Assembly (NCBI GenBank): GCA_041391365.1
Contig: JAWKOC010000001.1
Location: 372,001 to 436,000, forward strand
DNA: 64,000 bases
Direction of reading: 5' to 3'
Source: JAGRAX01 sp041391365
GTDB taxonomy: Bacteria; Bdellovibrionota_G; JALEGL01; JAGRMV01
Below, one piece after another: positions 28,589 to 35,207 of the stretch; the stretch's first letter is position 1; the number at the start of each line of letters is the position of its first letter. A program made the position numbers and the translations under genes. The notes below the pieces were generated by a model. That model did not search any database. It saw nothing but the letters and a program-made list of their open reading frames with translations, and was not told where the DNA came from.

Positions 28589-29155
28589 CTATTCTTCCTC
28601 GTCGTCTTCGTCGTAGTCGTCGAAAACTTCGTCCGCAAAATCAGGTCCGTCGTAACTTTCTTCGTCATCATAATCTACGTATTGATCATCATCGTAGGAT
28701 TCAAACGCATCGGTCTCATCATTGGCATACAAATCTTCATCTTCGGCCGTGCTCTCTCCACCCTCGGGTGCAAATCCTTTTTCCAAGGTTTTGGTAGAGG
28801 TATCAAAATCTTCAGGACCATCGACCAATTTTTCGATGTTTTCTCCGCCTTCTTCGTCTTGAATCAAATGCTCAGAAGCATCGGCCTCGATGGTTTTGGT
28901 CTCTTTGACTTCTTTTTTGGCGGGGGCTTTTTCCGCGACAGGAGTTTTCTTCTTGGATTCTTTTTTTTCCGCGGATTTGGTGCTCTCTTTTTTCTTTGGA
29001 GCTACGCTTTTGCTCGCCTTTTTGGGTGCCGCTTTCTTAGGGGCTTTGGGAGCTTTTTCCGCGCTGCTTTTGGACGCAGCTTTTTTCTTGGATGTGGCTT
29101 TGCGTGCGCTAGAAGCCGTTTTCTTTTTGGTTTCGCTTGATTTTTTTGTTGCCAT
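28589..29155 (-). CDS. Histone H1-like protein with basic N half and acidic C half
   Basis: The protein has 188 residues in two oppositely charged halves. Residues 1-85 are almost only Lys, Ala, Ser, Pro and Thr in KKAAPKKA-type repeats, like histone H1-tail proteins and AlgP-type nucleoid proteins. Residues 90-188 are rich in Asp, Glu, Tyr and Gly and end in DEDDEEE. No folded domain is visible. The basic half probably binds DNA or RNA, and the acidic half may self-associate with it or bind other basic proteins. The start ATG 29155 lies about 200 bases from the divergent tmRNA gene. The function is inferred from composition only. Confidence 0.7.
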   Translation of the reverse strand: MATKKSSETKKKTASSARKATSKKKAASKSSAEKAPKAPKKAAPKKASKSVAPKKKESTKSAEKKESKKKTPVAEKAPAKKEVKETKTIEADASEHLIQDEEGGENIEKLVDGPEDFDTSTKTLEKGFAPEGGESTAEDEDLYANDETDAFESYDDDQYVDYDDEESYDGPDFADEVFDDYDEDDEEE

Positions 29156-29343
29156 AATCGTTCTAACTAGCTAATATGATTAAACAATTCTCCCCATCCG
29201 GGAAATTCGACCGCAGAATACCCAAAACGATTGTGGAATCAAGCTTTTCTCGCAATTTTTTATGGTGTATCCTGCCAAAGCTTGTGTCCGCGCGGGCGGG
29301 CCGAGGATCACGTTTTACGTGGAACATTGGGCCAAAACCGGGA

Positions 29344-29349
29344 TACAAT
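29344..29349 (+). promoter_or_regulatory. Likely -10 box of the tmRNA gene
   Basis: TACAAT lies 8 bases before the first G of the mature RNA. No convincing -35 hexamer is seen at 16-18 bases upstream. Confidence 0.45.
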
Positions 29350-29357
29350 GATCAGTT

Positions 29358-29709
29358 GGGGGCGAAATGGTTTCGACAGAGACAACGACCCTATCGGAGC
29401 ACGTCGAGGTTCTGCCAGGCCTCGTAAAAAAGGCAGAAAACTGTAGTTGCAAATGACAATTACGCATTGGCTGCTTAACTAGAAGCAACCCGTTCTGGAA
29501 CGACGCGCCTGTCGGCGTGACAGAACGAAACCAAACAGGCTAGGGCATCTTCCCCGTCTGCGGGAAGGGGTCCGAAACTCTAGTAGACTACAGATCCAGA
29601 ATCCTGCTTTTGGGAGTCTTGATCTGGAATACCAAACCAAAAGCTAAACGTGTAGCGCCGCTAGCAGAGGTGCCTTTGGACGGGGGTTCGACTCCCCCCG
29701 CCTCCACCA
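29358..29709 (+). ncRNA. ssrA: tmRNA (one-piece)
   Basis: The 5' end GGGGGCGAAATGGTTTCGAC is the conserved tmRNA start. The 3' end has the T arm GGGGGTTCGACTCCCCC and an encoded CCA. The 5' GGGGGCG pairs with CGCCTCC at the 3' end, with one G-U pair. The tag reading frame at 29449-29478 is GCA AAT GAC AAT TAC GCA TTG GCT GCT TAA, giving ANDNYALAA, preceded by the usual TAGTT. The length is 352 bases. It rescues stalled ribosomes together with SmpB, which is not in this window. Confidence 0.98.
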
Positions 29710-29745
29710 CAAAGGCCTCATTTTTAGATGAGGCCTTTGTGGTGG
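29704..29745 (+). terminator. Perfect 18-bp inverted repeat at the tmRNA 3' end
   Basis: CCACCACAAAGGCCTCAT (29704-29721) is perfectly repeated in inverse at 29728-29745 around a 6-base loop. The first arm includes the tmRNA CCA end. There is no T run after it, so it is an unusual terminator; it could also be a recombination or processing site. Confidence 0.6.
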
Positions 29746-30101
29746 ATTCACGGGAGCTTCGAAGTAGGTCCCCGGGTTTCAGGGCTGTCTTGACAGAGAA
29801 AAAGACAAGGTGTTTTTCTCTTGATCGGTAAAGTTTAGAGATGCATGTTTGAAACACCGACAGACCTGACGCAGTCAATGTTGTTCGCTGCGCGAGAGCG
29901 CAGCAAATAAATTTCCAGTGCCAGGGCTTAAGAAGAACGATTTTTTTTTCTTTCATTTTCTGTCCCGCGTCTTGTTTTGCCTCTATCAACTTAGATACAA
30001 TGAAAAAGCTCCTCCTGAGATTTTCTCAAGCTCCAAGACATATAGTTTTTAAATTGTGGTAATTTTTTTCCAAAGATTATTGTTGAGAAGGCGAGGCAAA
30101 A
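29746..30101. other. Region of 356 bases without a gene
   Basis: I see no credible gene here. A minus-strand ORF crossing it also crosses the tmRNA and is an artefact. From about 29990 the base composition becomes clearly richer in A and T. CTTGAGAAAATCTC-type sequence and A/T tracts precede the AAA gene. GAGAAGGCGAGG just before 30102 is a possible ribosome binding region. Confidence 0.5.
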
Positions 30102-31421
30102 ATGTCTGAATTAAGATTGGAAAATGTATTTGGAGTTAGTAAAGATCAAGTATTAAGCTATGTAGAAAGAGAGGAAGTAGATGGCCTGTTTGCTGAGGCA
30201 TTGCAATCAGATAAACAGATAGTAGTTTATGGTGCTTCAAAGCAAGGAAAGACATCACTTGTCGATAAACACTTACCATATAAACAAAATATTGTTGTTA
30301 GCTTGACTCCTAAATTCACCTTAACTGATATATATAAATCTGTTTTAAGATCTTCGGGTATTGATATAGAGACTATGAGTCAGAAAAGTATGTGCACTAG
30401 CAATCAGGCGGCTGTTGAAGCGAATTTACAGGCTAAAGTTCCAACTCTTCTTGATTCCGGAGTAAGTGGAAGTTTGCAACAAGTGAATAGTGAGACCGAA
30501 ACTAAAAGTATCAAATCAATAGATCTAAACTTGGAGCTTCCCAATGATATTGCATTTGTTTTGAATAAGATCCATTCAAAAAAAATAATTGTTTTAGAGA
30601 ATTTTCATTATCTAAAAGAAGAAGTACAAAAAGAATTTGCATATGATTTGAGGTCTTTTCAGGAATTGGGGGTTCGTTTCATCATTTTAGGTGTTTGGAG
30701 AGAGAAGAATAGACTAATTCAGTTCAATGGAGACTTGCTAGATAGAATCTTTGAGATTCCTGTTGAGCCCTGGGAAAAAGAAGATTTCAAAAAGGTTGCA
30801 CAGATTGGATCTGAAAAACTTAATATATCAATCGCCAATGATTTTCTCGATCAACTAATTGATGATGCTTTTGATAGTATTGGGGTCGTACAAGAATTGT
30901 TAAAATCTGTTTGTGAAAAGTCATCAATTAAAAATAGGCAGACTAAACAAGTTGAAATAGTAGATATCAAAATATTAGAACAGGCAAAAAGTGAAAAAGT
31001 TCATAGCTATGGATCTAGGCATTTGAGGGCTCTTGAAGCTATTGCCGAAGGCAGAAAAAATGCAAAGAACACTAAATCTGATGACTTAAAAACTATGCCA
31101 CTCTATCTTCCTTATTACACAGTTAAAGCTTTTTTAGATTTCGATTTTAATGAAGTTGTGGCAGGTATAAAAAGAAGTAAGTTAGAATCAAAAATTAAAT
31201 CTTTTCATCATAGGAGAGACGATGTTAGAGCATCAGATATGAGCAATTTGTTATACAATTTTGCCACATTACAGAGTGAAAAACAGATCAAGCCACCTAT
31301 TTTCGACTTTGATAAAACAACGCAAATGCTTAGAGTTATTGATTCTACCTTTTATTTTTTTTTAAGAAATAGCGACAAAAATGAAATTTTAGGAACTATT
31401 CCTAATCCTACTATAAACTGA
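30102..31421 (+). CDS. Orphan AAA/STAND-type ATPase
   Basis: The 439-residue protein has Walker A YGASKQGKTSL at residues 43-53 and a Walker B-like IIVLENFHYL at 162-171, where Glu replaces the usual Asp. RSFQELGVRFIILGVWRE follows, like the sensor segment of Orc1/STAND ATPases, and then helical lid and winged-helix-like sequence. Codon use is AT-rich (many ATA, AGA, TTA), unlike the pilus and TCA genes, so it was probably acquired by transfer. It starts some 390 bases after the tmRNA 3' end, a common integration site. No partner gene is obvious. A role in defence against phage or plasmids is possible but unproven. Confidence 0.75.
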   Translation: MSELRLENVFGVSKDQVLSYVEREEVDGLFAEALQSDKQIVVYGASKQGKTSLVDKHLPYKQNIVVSLTPKFTLTDIYKSVLRSSGIDIETMSQKSMCTSNQAAVEANLQAKVPTLLDSGVSGSLQQVNSETETKSIKSIDLNLELPNDIAFVLNKIHSKKIIVLENFHYLKEEVQKEFAYDLRSFQELGVRFIILGVWREKNRLIQFNGDLLDRIFEIPVEPWEKEDFKKVAQIGSEKLNISIANDFLDQLIDDAFDSIGVVQELLKSVCEKSSIKNRQTKQVEIVDIKILEQAKSEKVHSYGSRHLRALEAIAEGRKNAKNTKSDDLKTMPLYLPYYTVKAFLDFDFNEVVAGIKRSKLESKIKSFHHRRDDVRASDMSNLLYNFATLQSEKQIKPPIFDFDKTTQMLRVIDSTFYFFLRNSDKNEILGTIPNPTIN

Positions 31422-31451
31422 AAGTTTAGAATTTCATGTCCCCAAGTTTAG

Positions 31452-31485
31452 GTGCCAGGCATCTTTTGCGGATGCGGGTTGTCAA
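31452..31485 (+). repeat. REP-like hairpin repeat, copy 1
   Basis: This 34-base unit starts GTGCCAGGCATC and contains GCATC-TTTTGCG-GATGC, a hairpin. It is identical over 34 bases to copy 2 at 32198. It lies between the AAA gene and the next gene. Confidence 0.8.
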
Positions 31486-31553
31486 AGAAGTAGGGATTTC
31501 GTGGGCAGTCGAGTATCCCTTGATGCATGCGTATCCAAAAAATGGAGGCTCCT

Positions 31554-32099
31554 ATGCAGACTAGTCATATTATTTTGAGGATACTTTACCTTACTGTGAC
31601 ATTTGTCTTTATAGATCCCACTGAAGGGAGGGCATTTTTCTGGGACTCTGGCGTGTTCCCCAAGGAAGTAGTCAATACATGCAAAATCACCTGGCCTGAG
31701 AAGTCAAGCAAGTACGTAATGGCAGAAGTGCAAGTTGTTGTAGAGTTAAAAAATACCAAAGGAGAGGTAGAGGAAAAAGCATATATCTACCTTGATTGTA
31801 AGGGTGTCCCTGCTCAAGGTGATCCCATAAGAGCGCTGAAGACAGATGACTATAGAACTGAATGTGTTGGTGTTCGTGTGACAGGTCTCTCTAAACCTAG
31901 ACTTTACTCATACTCAGTGTTTTCTATACGACCGGAGGATATTGAAGTCGAAGCAATGTCTCGAGGATCAAAACTGGTTTTGAGGTGGCAAGATAGTTCT
32001 TTGTTTGAGATCTTGGACGGCAAAGAATTTGTTTGGACGATGAAGTCAAAGTTAAGTGGAAATAGTCATAAAGGTAAAGTGCTTTGTGGAGGCTGGTAA
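31554..32099 (+). CDS. Exported protein of unknown function
   Basis: I chose ATG 31554 because GGAGG lies 5 bases upstream and the N terminus becomes MQTSHIILRILYLTVTFVFIDPTEGRA, a signal peptide with cleavage likely after GRA. The mature part of about 155 residues is beta-rich (KYVMAEVQVVVELKNTKGEVEEKAYIYLDCKG) with four cysteines. I do not recognise a family. It is enclosed by two identical REP repeats (copies 1 and 2), which suggests it could have moved with them. Confidence 0.6.
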   Translation: MQTSHIILRILYLTVTFVFIDPTEGRAFFWDSGVFPKEVVNTCKITWPEKSSKYVMAEVQVVVELKNTKGEVEEKAYIYLDCKGVPAQGDPIRALKTDDYRTECVGVRVTGLSKPRLYSYSVFSIRPEDIEVEAMSRGSKLVLRWQDSSLFEILDGKEFVWTMKSKLSGNSHKGKVLCGGW

Positions 32100-32197
32100 C
32101 GATTCGTAGCTGGCGATTTTGATTCTGAGGACAGTCGTACTGTTCCCAGATTTATAGGAGTAGTTAACAAGTTTTGGTTTTTAAAAAAAGAGTTTAT

Positions 32198-32231
32198 GTG
32201 CCAGGCATCTTTTGCGGATGCGGGTTGTCAA
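32198..32231 (+). repeat. REP-like hairpin repeat, copy 2 (left end)
   Basis: It is identical to copy 1 over 34 bases, with stem GCATC/GATGC and loop TTTTGCG. It lies 21 bases before the transposase start. Confidence 0.85.
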
Positions 32232-32252
32232 GGAGTTGGTACGTGAATTGCT

Positions 32253-32987
32253 TTGGATGAGAGGGTGGCACGAAAAAGGGTAGAACTGTCTGATATTCAT
32301 CCATACCACGTATGTGCAAGGTCCAACAATCGGACATGGTTCGATATTCCTCTGAGTCAAGTGTTTGGGATCTATGCGAATGTTATGGAAAAAGCGATTG
32401 AGAAATATGAGATTGAATGTCATGGATTTGTTTTGATGGCCAATCATTTTCATATGTTGATTTCAACTCCCAAGAGTAACTTGTCTCAGGCCATGCGATA
32501 TTTTATGACGGAGACGAGCAGAGCGATTGCTCGATCAAGCCATCGAATCAATCGAATATATGGTCAACGTTATCATTGGACGATCATCAAAACTGCTGAA
32601 CACTATGCTCATGTTTTTTATTATATTTACCGAAATCCCATTCGACATAGAGCTGTGAGTCGATTGAATATGTATCGATGGAGTACTCTTCACCCTCATC
32701 ATCGAAAATTCAACACCTTGATTGTTCCCAAAAATGAGGAGTACGATGTTTACATTCCTCAAGACAGAAAGACTCTAATCCAGTGGTTAGAATCCATCCA
32801 TGATGAAAAGTATGAAAATGCGATTGCAACGAGTCTTACCCGTCATGAGTTTACATTTCCTCAAGATCGAATTTCCGGAAAGAGAATTAGCTATGTTGAC
32901 AAGTTGCATCCCCGCAGATGCCTGGCACCTAATTTAGAGTGCTCGAATCAACTCATGAGTTTATTTTTTGACCACGGAGCATTTTAG
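32253..32987 (+). CDS. REP-associated tyrosine transposase (RAYT, Y1/HUH family)
   Basis: This enzyme nicks and joins single-stranded DNA at hairpin repeats. The HUH motif is ANHFHML near residues 68-74, preceded by HGFVLM. The N terminus has SDIHPYHVCARSNNRTWFDI, typical of RAYTs. The catalytic tyrosine is probably in HVFYYIYRNPIRH. The start is TTG 32253. The ORF is 244 residues. Its last ~28 codons run through REP copy 3 and into the 3' end of phnA on the other strand, so the original protein probably ended earlier. The flanking REP units are its likely substrates. Confidence 0.85.
   Translation: MDERVARKRVELSDIHPYHVCARSNNRTWFDIPLSQVFGIYANVMEKAIEKYEIECHGFVLMANHFHMLISTPKSNLSQAMRYFMTETSRAIARSSHRINRIYGQRYHWTIIKTAEHYAHVFYYIYRNPIRHRAVSRLNMYRWSTLHPHHRKFNTLIVPKNEEYDVYIPQDRKTLIQWLESIHDEKYENAIATSLTRHEFTFPQDRISGKRISYVDKLHPRRCLAPNLECSNQLMSLFFDHGAF
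32898..32932 (-). repeat. REP-like hairpin repeat, copy 3 (right end, inverted)
   Basis: Read on the minus strand it starts AGGTGCCAGGCATCTGCGGG and ends TTGTCAA, matching copies 1 and 2 with a shorter loop. It lies inside the 3' part of the transposase ORF. Confidence 0.75.
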
Positions 32988-33315
32988 ATAGACGGATCCG
33001 TAGCCATCGATTTTGCATGAAATGTCATGCCCATCTATGGGCTCGGCAAGCAGCTTGATGTTTTTTGCTTTGGCTCCTGATTTGATGGTATCTTTGCCGA
33101 GCTTAAGGTCTTTGATGACCGCAACCGTATCCATCGTGTAGATCATTTCCGTGAGCATCTATGAATCCAGATTCATGATTTGCGTGATCCATATCTTCAT
33201 GTTGGTTTGCATCTACGGACCATTCATGAAAACATTCTGAGCACATCCACAATCTTCCATCATGATATCCATAAGGAGATTGACATGCAGGACATGGCTG
33301 ATTTTCTTGTGACAT
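32961..33315 (-). CDS. phnA: PhnA family zinc-ribbon protein, one frameshift
   Basis: PhnA is a small protein of uncertain role, first named for alkylphosphonate operons. The N-terminal part has a zinc ribbon CPACQSPYGYHDGRLWMCSEC. The C-terminal part has TVAVIKDLKLGKDTIKSGAKAKNIKLL and CKIDGYGSVYLKCSVVKK, the conserved PhnA domain. A missing G near 33128-33134 (expected HDGDTVAVIK) splits the frame. I place the start at ATG 33315 (MSQENQPCPAC). Its 3' end overlaps the transposase ORF by 27 bases, which marks the edge of the mobile element. Confidence 0.85.
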
Positions 33316-33382
33316 CGGAGTGTACTCTACACGTCCCAATGTAGAGCTGTCAAAGAATATCAGTTTCATGTAATCTCTTTTT

Positions 33383-33410
33383 AGATGAGATGAGATGAGA
33401 TGAGATGAGA
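33383..33410. repeat. Pentanucleotide tandem repeat (AGATG)5
   Basis: Five AGATG units plus AGA run up to 2 bases before the ATG at 33413. The tract lies between divergent phnA and the DUF167 gene, in the place of the ribosome binding site. Confidence 0.9.
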
Positions 33411-33412
33411 AT

Positions 33413-33691
33413 ATGAAAATCAACGTGATTGTAAAAACAAACGCAAAAAAAGAGGAAGTAGAAGAGTTGTCAGATGGTTCTTATAGAGTTTGCGTACATG
33501 TTTTGCCCATAAAAGGAAAAGCCAATCAGAGGGTCATAGAGTTGTTGGCAAACCATATGAAGCTACCCAAATCTCAATTTCATCTGATCAAAGGAATGAA
33601 AAGTAAGAAAAAGACTTTTGAAGTGCAAAAATCAGGTTCATATGATCGGGAACAGAAACGGGCACCCAAACTCAATATCGGTAACCGTTGA
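33413..33691 (+). CDS. DUF167/YggU family protein
   Basis: The protein has 92 residues, a normal length. The family pattern is visible as VIVKTNAKKEEVEELSDG, then VLPIKGKANQRVIELLA and QFHLIKGMKSKKKTFEV. The function of the family is unknown. ATG 33413 sits directly behind the AGATG repeat, which may supply a weak GAGA ribosome binding site. The C-terminal tail after FEVQKSG is longer than usual and overlaps the 3' end of the converging ankyrin-like gene by 20 bases. Confidence 0.85.
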   Translation: MKINVIVKTNAKKEEVEELSDGSYRVCVHVLPIKGKANQRVIELLANHMKLPKSQFHLIKGMKSKKKTFEVQKSGSYDREQKRAPKLNIGNR

Positions 33692-35087
33692 TTGTCTTTG
33701 CATTGGACGAGACATTGTCGTTGTCAGGATCAATGCCGTAGGTTTCCCATTCTTGATCAATATCTAAATTGGTGAGTTGAGCCATTGTAGACGATATGTT
33801 TCGAACATAGGCTTGATATTTTTGGATGGCCTCTTCAGCACTCTCTGCCAATGATGCAAATCGATCATATTCTTGATTGGCCCTGTTGAGTTCATCTGAA
33901 AGAGAATTCAAAATATGGTTTTGATAGCTGGGCTGATCGAACAGCAGCATCAACGCAGAAATTACATTGTAGTTTCCGGCTTGGTTATACCTTTGTTGAT
34001 CCGGCGAGATGTCTATGATTCTTAAGGGCCGAAGATAGGTTTCACCTTCTGCATTTTTTAATGTCAGTGCATTTTGACCTTTTTTATTTTTTTGAAACGG
34101 ATTGTAACCCAATCCAGGATTGATGGCGCCGACCAAAAACTTTCCCATCCAACGCATGGTTTGATCCGCGCCTTGGGTGGTGCCGCACATCCGAACAAAA
34201 TACATCAGCGGTGTATCTCCGTTTTCATCTCCAAGGGAATAGAGAGGTTTGTATTGTCCAAAAAAACCACCGTCATTGTTCAAGAAGATATTGTGAAAAG
34301 CATTGGCGGTACAGTTCCCAGACTCCACCGCATACATCAGAGCGTTTTTCCCAGTGACATCTCCCTGATTGATGTCAAAGTGATCAATCAATGCAGATGT
34401 GCTTCCATCAAAAGTGATTTGACGGTTTCGAATCAGATTCAACTTGCTCCAGATGTGACATTTTTCAATGCCCATGATCGAAGAGGAAATATCGTGGTGA
34501 CAATCCAGTTTGGCCTTGATCAAGGCCTGCATCAGCAAGGTTCTCCCATGGTGAACCGACGTTCCTTGTAGATAATGCTTTTGGATGACTTGAAACCCTT
34601 GATTCAAGTCCAAGAGGATAAGACCTAGCTCAGCCCGCTTTTTCGTATCTGGGACTTGGCCAGGTCCAACAGCTTTTGAAATCATATAGGAAAAAATTTG
34701 GTGATAAGGGTCATTTTCTACAGGAGCTGAGTTTTGTTTCAAAAAATCTTTTACGCCTGTGACCTCCAACGTTTTTTTGTTTTCCAGAGCGATGAGCAGT
34801 GGGGATTTTCCTTGATACTCTTGGTCTACCTGCAATGCATTTTGTTGTGTCGAATCATCTTCCAAAGGAATGGCTGTGTGAAAGGTGAACTCATGTTCTG
34901 GATCATTGACGGCAATTTCTCGGTTGTAGGAGAGGAGATTGTCGAGATACTCTTTGGTTTTTTCTACATCTCCATAAATTACAGCCTCTGCAAAGTTGTC
35001 AAATAGGTTTTTTCCCCGGGAATCCAATGCAAACGCATTGTTCATCCAAGTGCACACCAATACCAAAAAAAAGACAAATGATTTCAT
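33672..35087 (-). CDS. Exported ankyrin-repeat-like protein
   Basis: The protein has 471 residues with signal peptide MKSFVFFLVLVCTWMNNAFA, cleaved before LDSRG. The mature part has several degenerate ankyrin-like units: GKSPLLIALENKK, GRTLLMQALIKAK, GKNALMYAVESGNC and GDTPLMYFVRMCG. A coiled-coil-like helix, ELNRANQEYDRFASLAESAEEAIQKYQ, is near the C terminus. AAGGAG precedes ATG 35087. It lies 120 bases after the giant helicase-like gene on the same strand, and both proteins carry signal peptides, so they may act together outside the cytoplasm. The target is unknown. Confidence 0.75.
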   Translation of the reverse strand: MKSFVFFLVLVCTWMNNAFALDSRGKNLFDNFAEAVIYGDVEKTKEYLDNLLSYNREIAVNDPEHEFTFHTAIPLEDDSTQQNALQVDQEYQGKSPLLIALENKKTLEVTGVKDFLKQNSAPVENDPYHQIFSYMISKAVGPGQVPDTKKRAELGLILLDLNQGFQVIQKHYLQGTSVHHGRTLLMQALIKAKLDCHHDISSSIMGIEKCHIWSKLNLIRNRQITFDGSTSALIDHFDINQGDVTGKNALMYAVESGNCTANAFHNIFLNNDGGFFGQYKPLYSLGDENGDTPLMYFVRMCGTTQGADQTMRWMGKFLVGAINPGLGYNPFQKNKKGQNALTLKNAEGETYLRPLRIIDISPDQQRYNQAGNYNVISALMLLFDQPSYQNHILNSLSDELNRANQEYDRFASLAESAEEAIQKYQAYVRNISSTMAQLTNLDIDQEWETYGIDPDNDNVSSNAKTINGYRY

Positions 35088-35207
35088 TATCTTAACGCTC
35101 CTTGGGTGTAGAGTTCAATTCTACGATGATTCTAGAAAGGTCCCCGCTGACGAGTCGTATAACACGTTGCGGTTTAAAACACAAAAGCGCACAAACATAC
35201 CTAGCAC

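Larger units (their letters stand above)
32198..32932 (+). mobile_element. REP/RAYT element with inverted hairpin ends
   Basis: A single-strand transposase-like gene lies between a REP unit at 32198-32231 and an inverted, slightly diverged unit at 32898-32932. The left end begins GTGCCAGGCATC and the right end reads GATGCCTGGCACCT. Both contain GCATC/GATGC stems and TTGTCAA on the inner side. This is the arrangement of REPtrons. Confidence 0.75.

Noticed and set aside
28682..29174. Phe/Leu-rich plus-strand frames opposite the Lys-rich protein
   Set aside because: Antisense of AAA/AAG codons gives Phe/Leu; the minus-strand frame has the start signals.
29917..29932. Possible fourth REP copy (AGTGCCAGGGC)
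   Set aside because: Only the first 8-10 bases match and there is no GCATC/GATGC stem.
29588..29989. Minus-strand frame of 133 codons over the tmRNA gene and its flank
   Set aside because: It reads through the tmRNA in antisense and shows the VVEAGGVEPPSKGTSASGATRLA-type artefact familiar from frames over tmRNA or tRNA genes.
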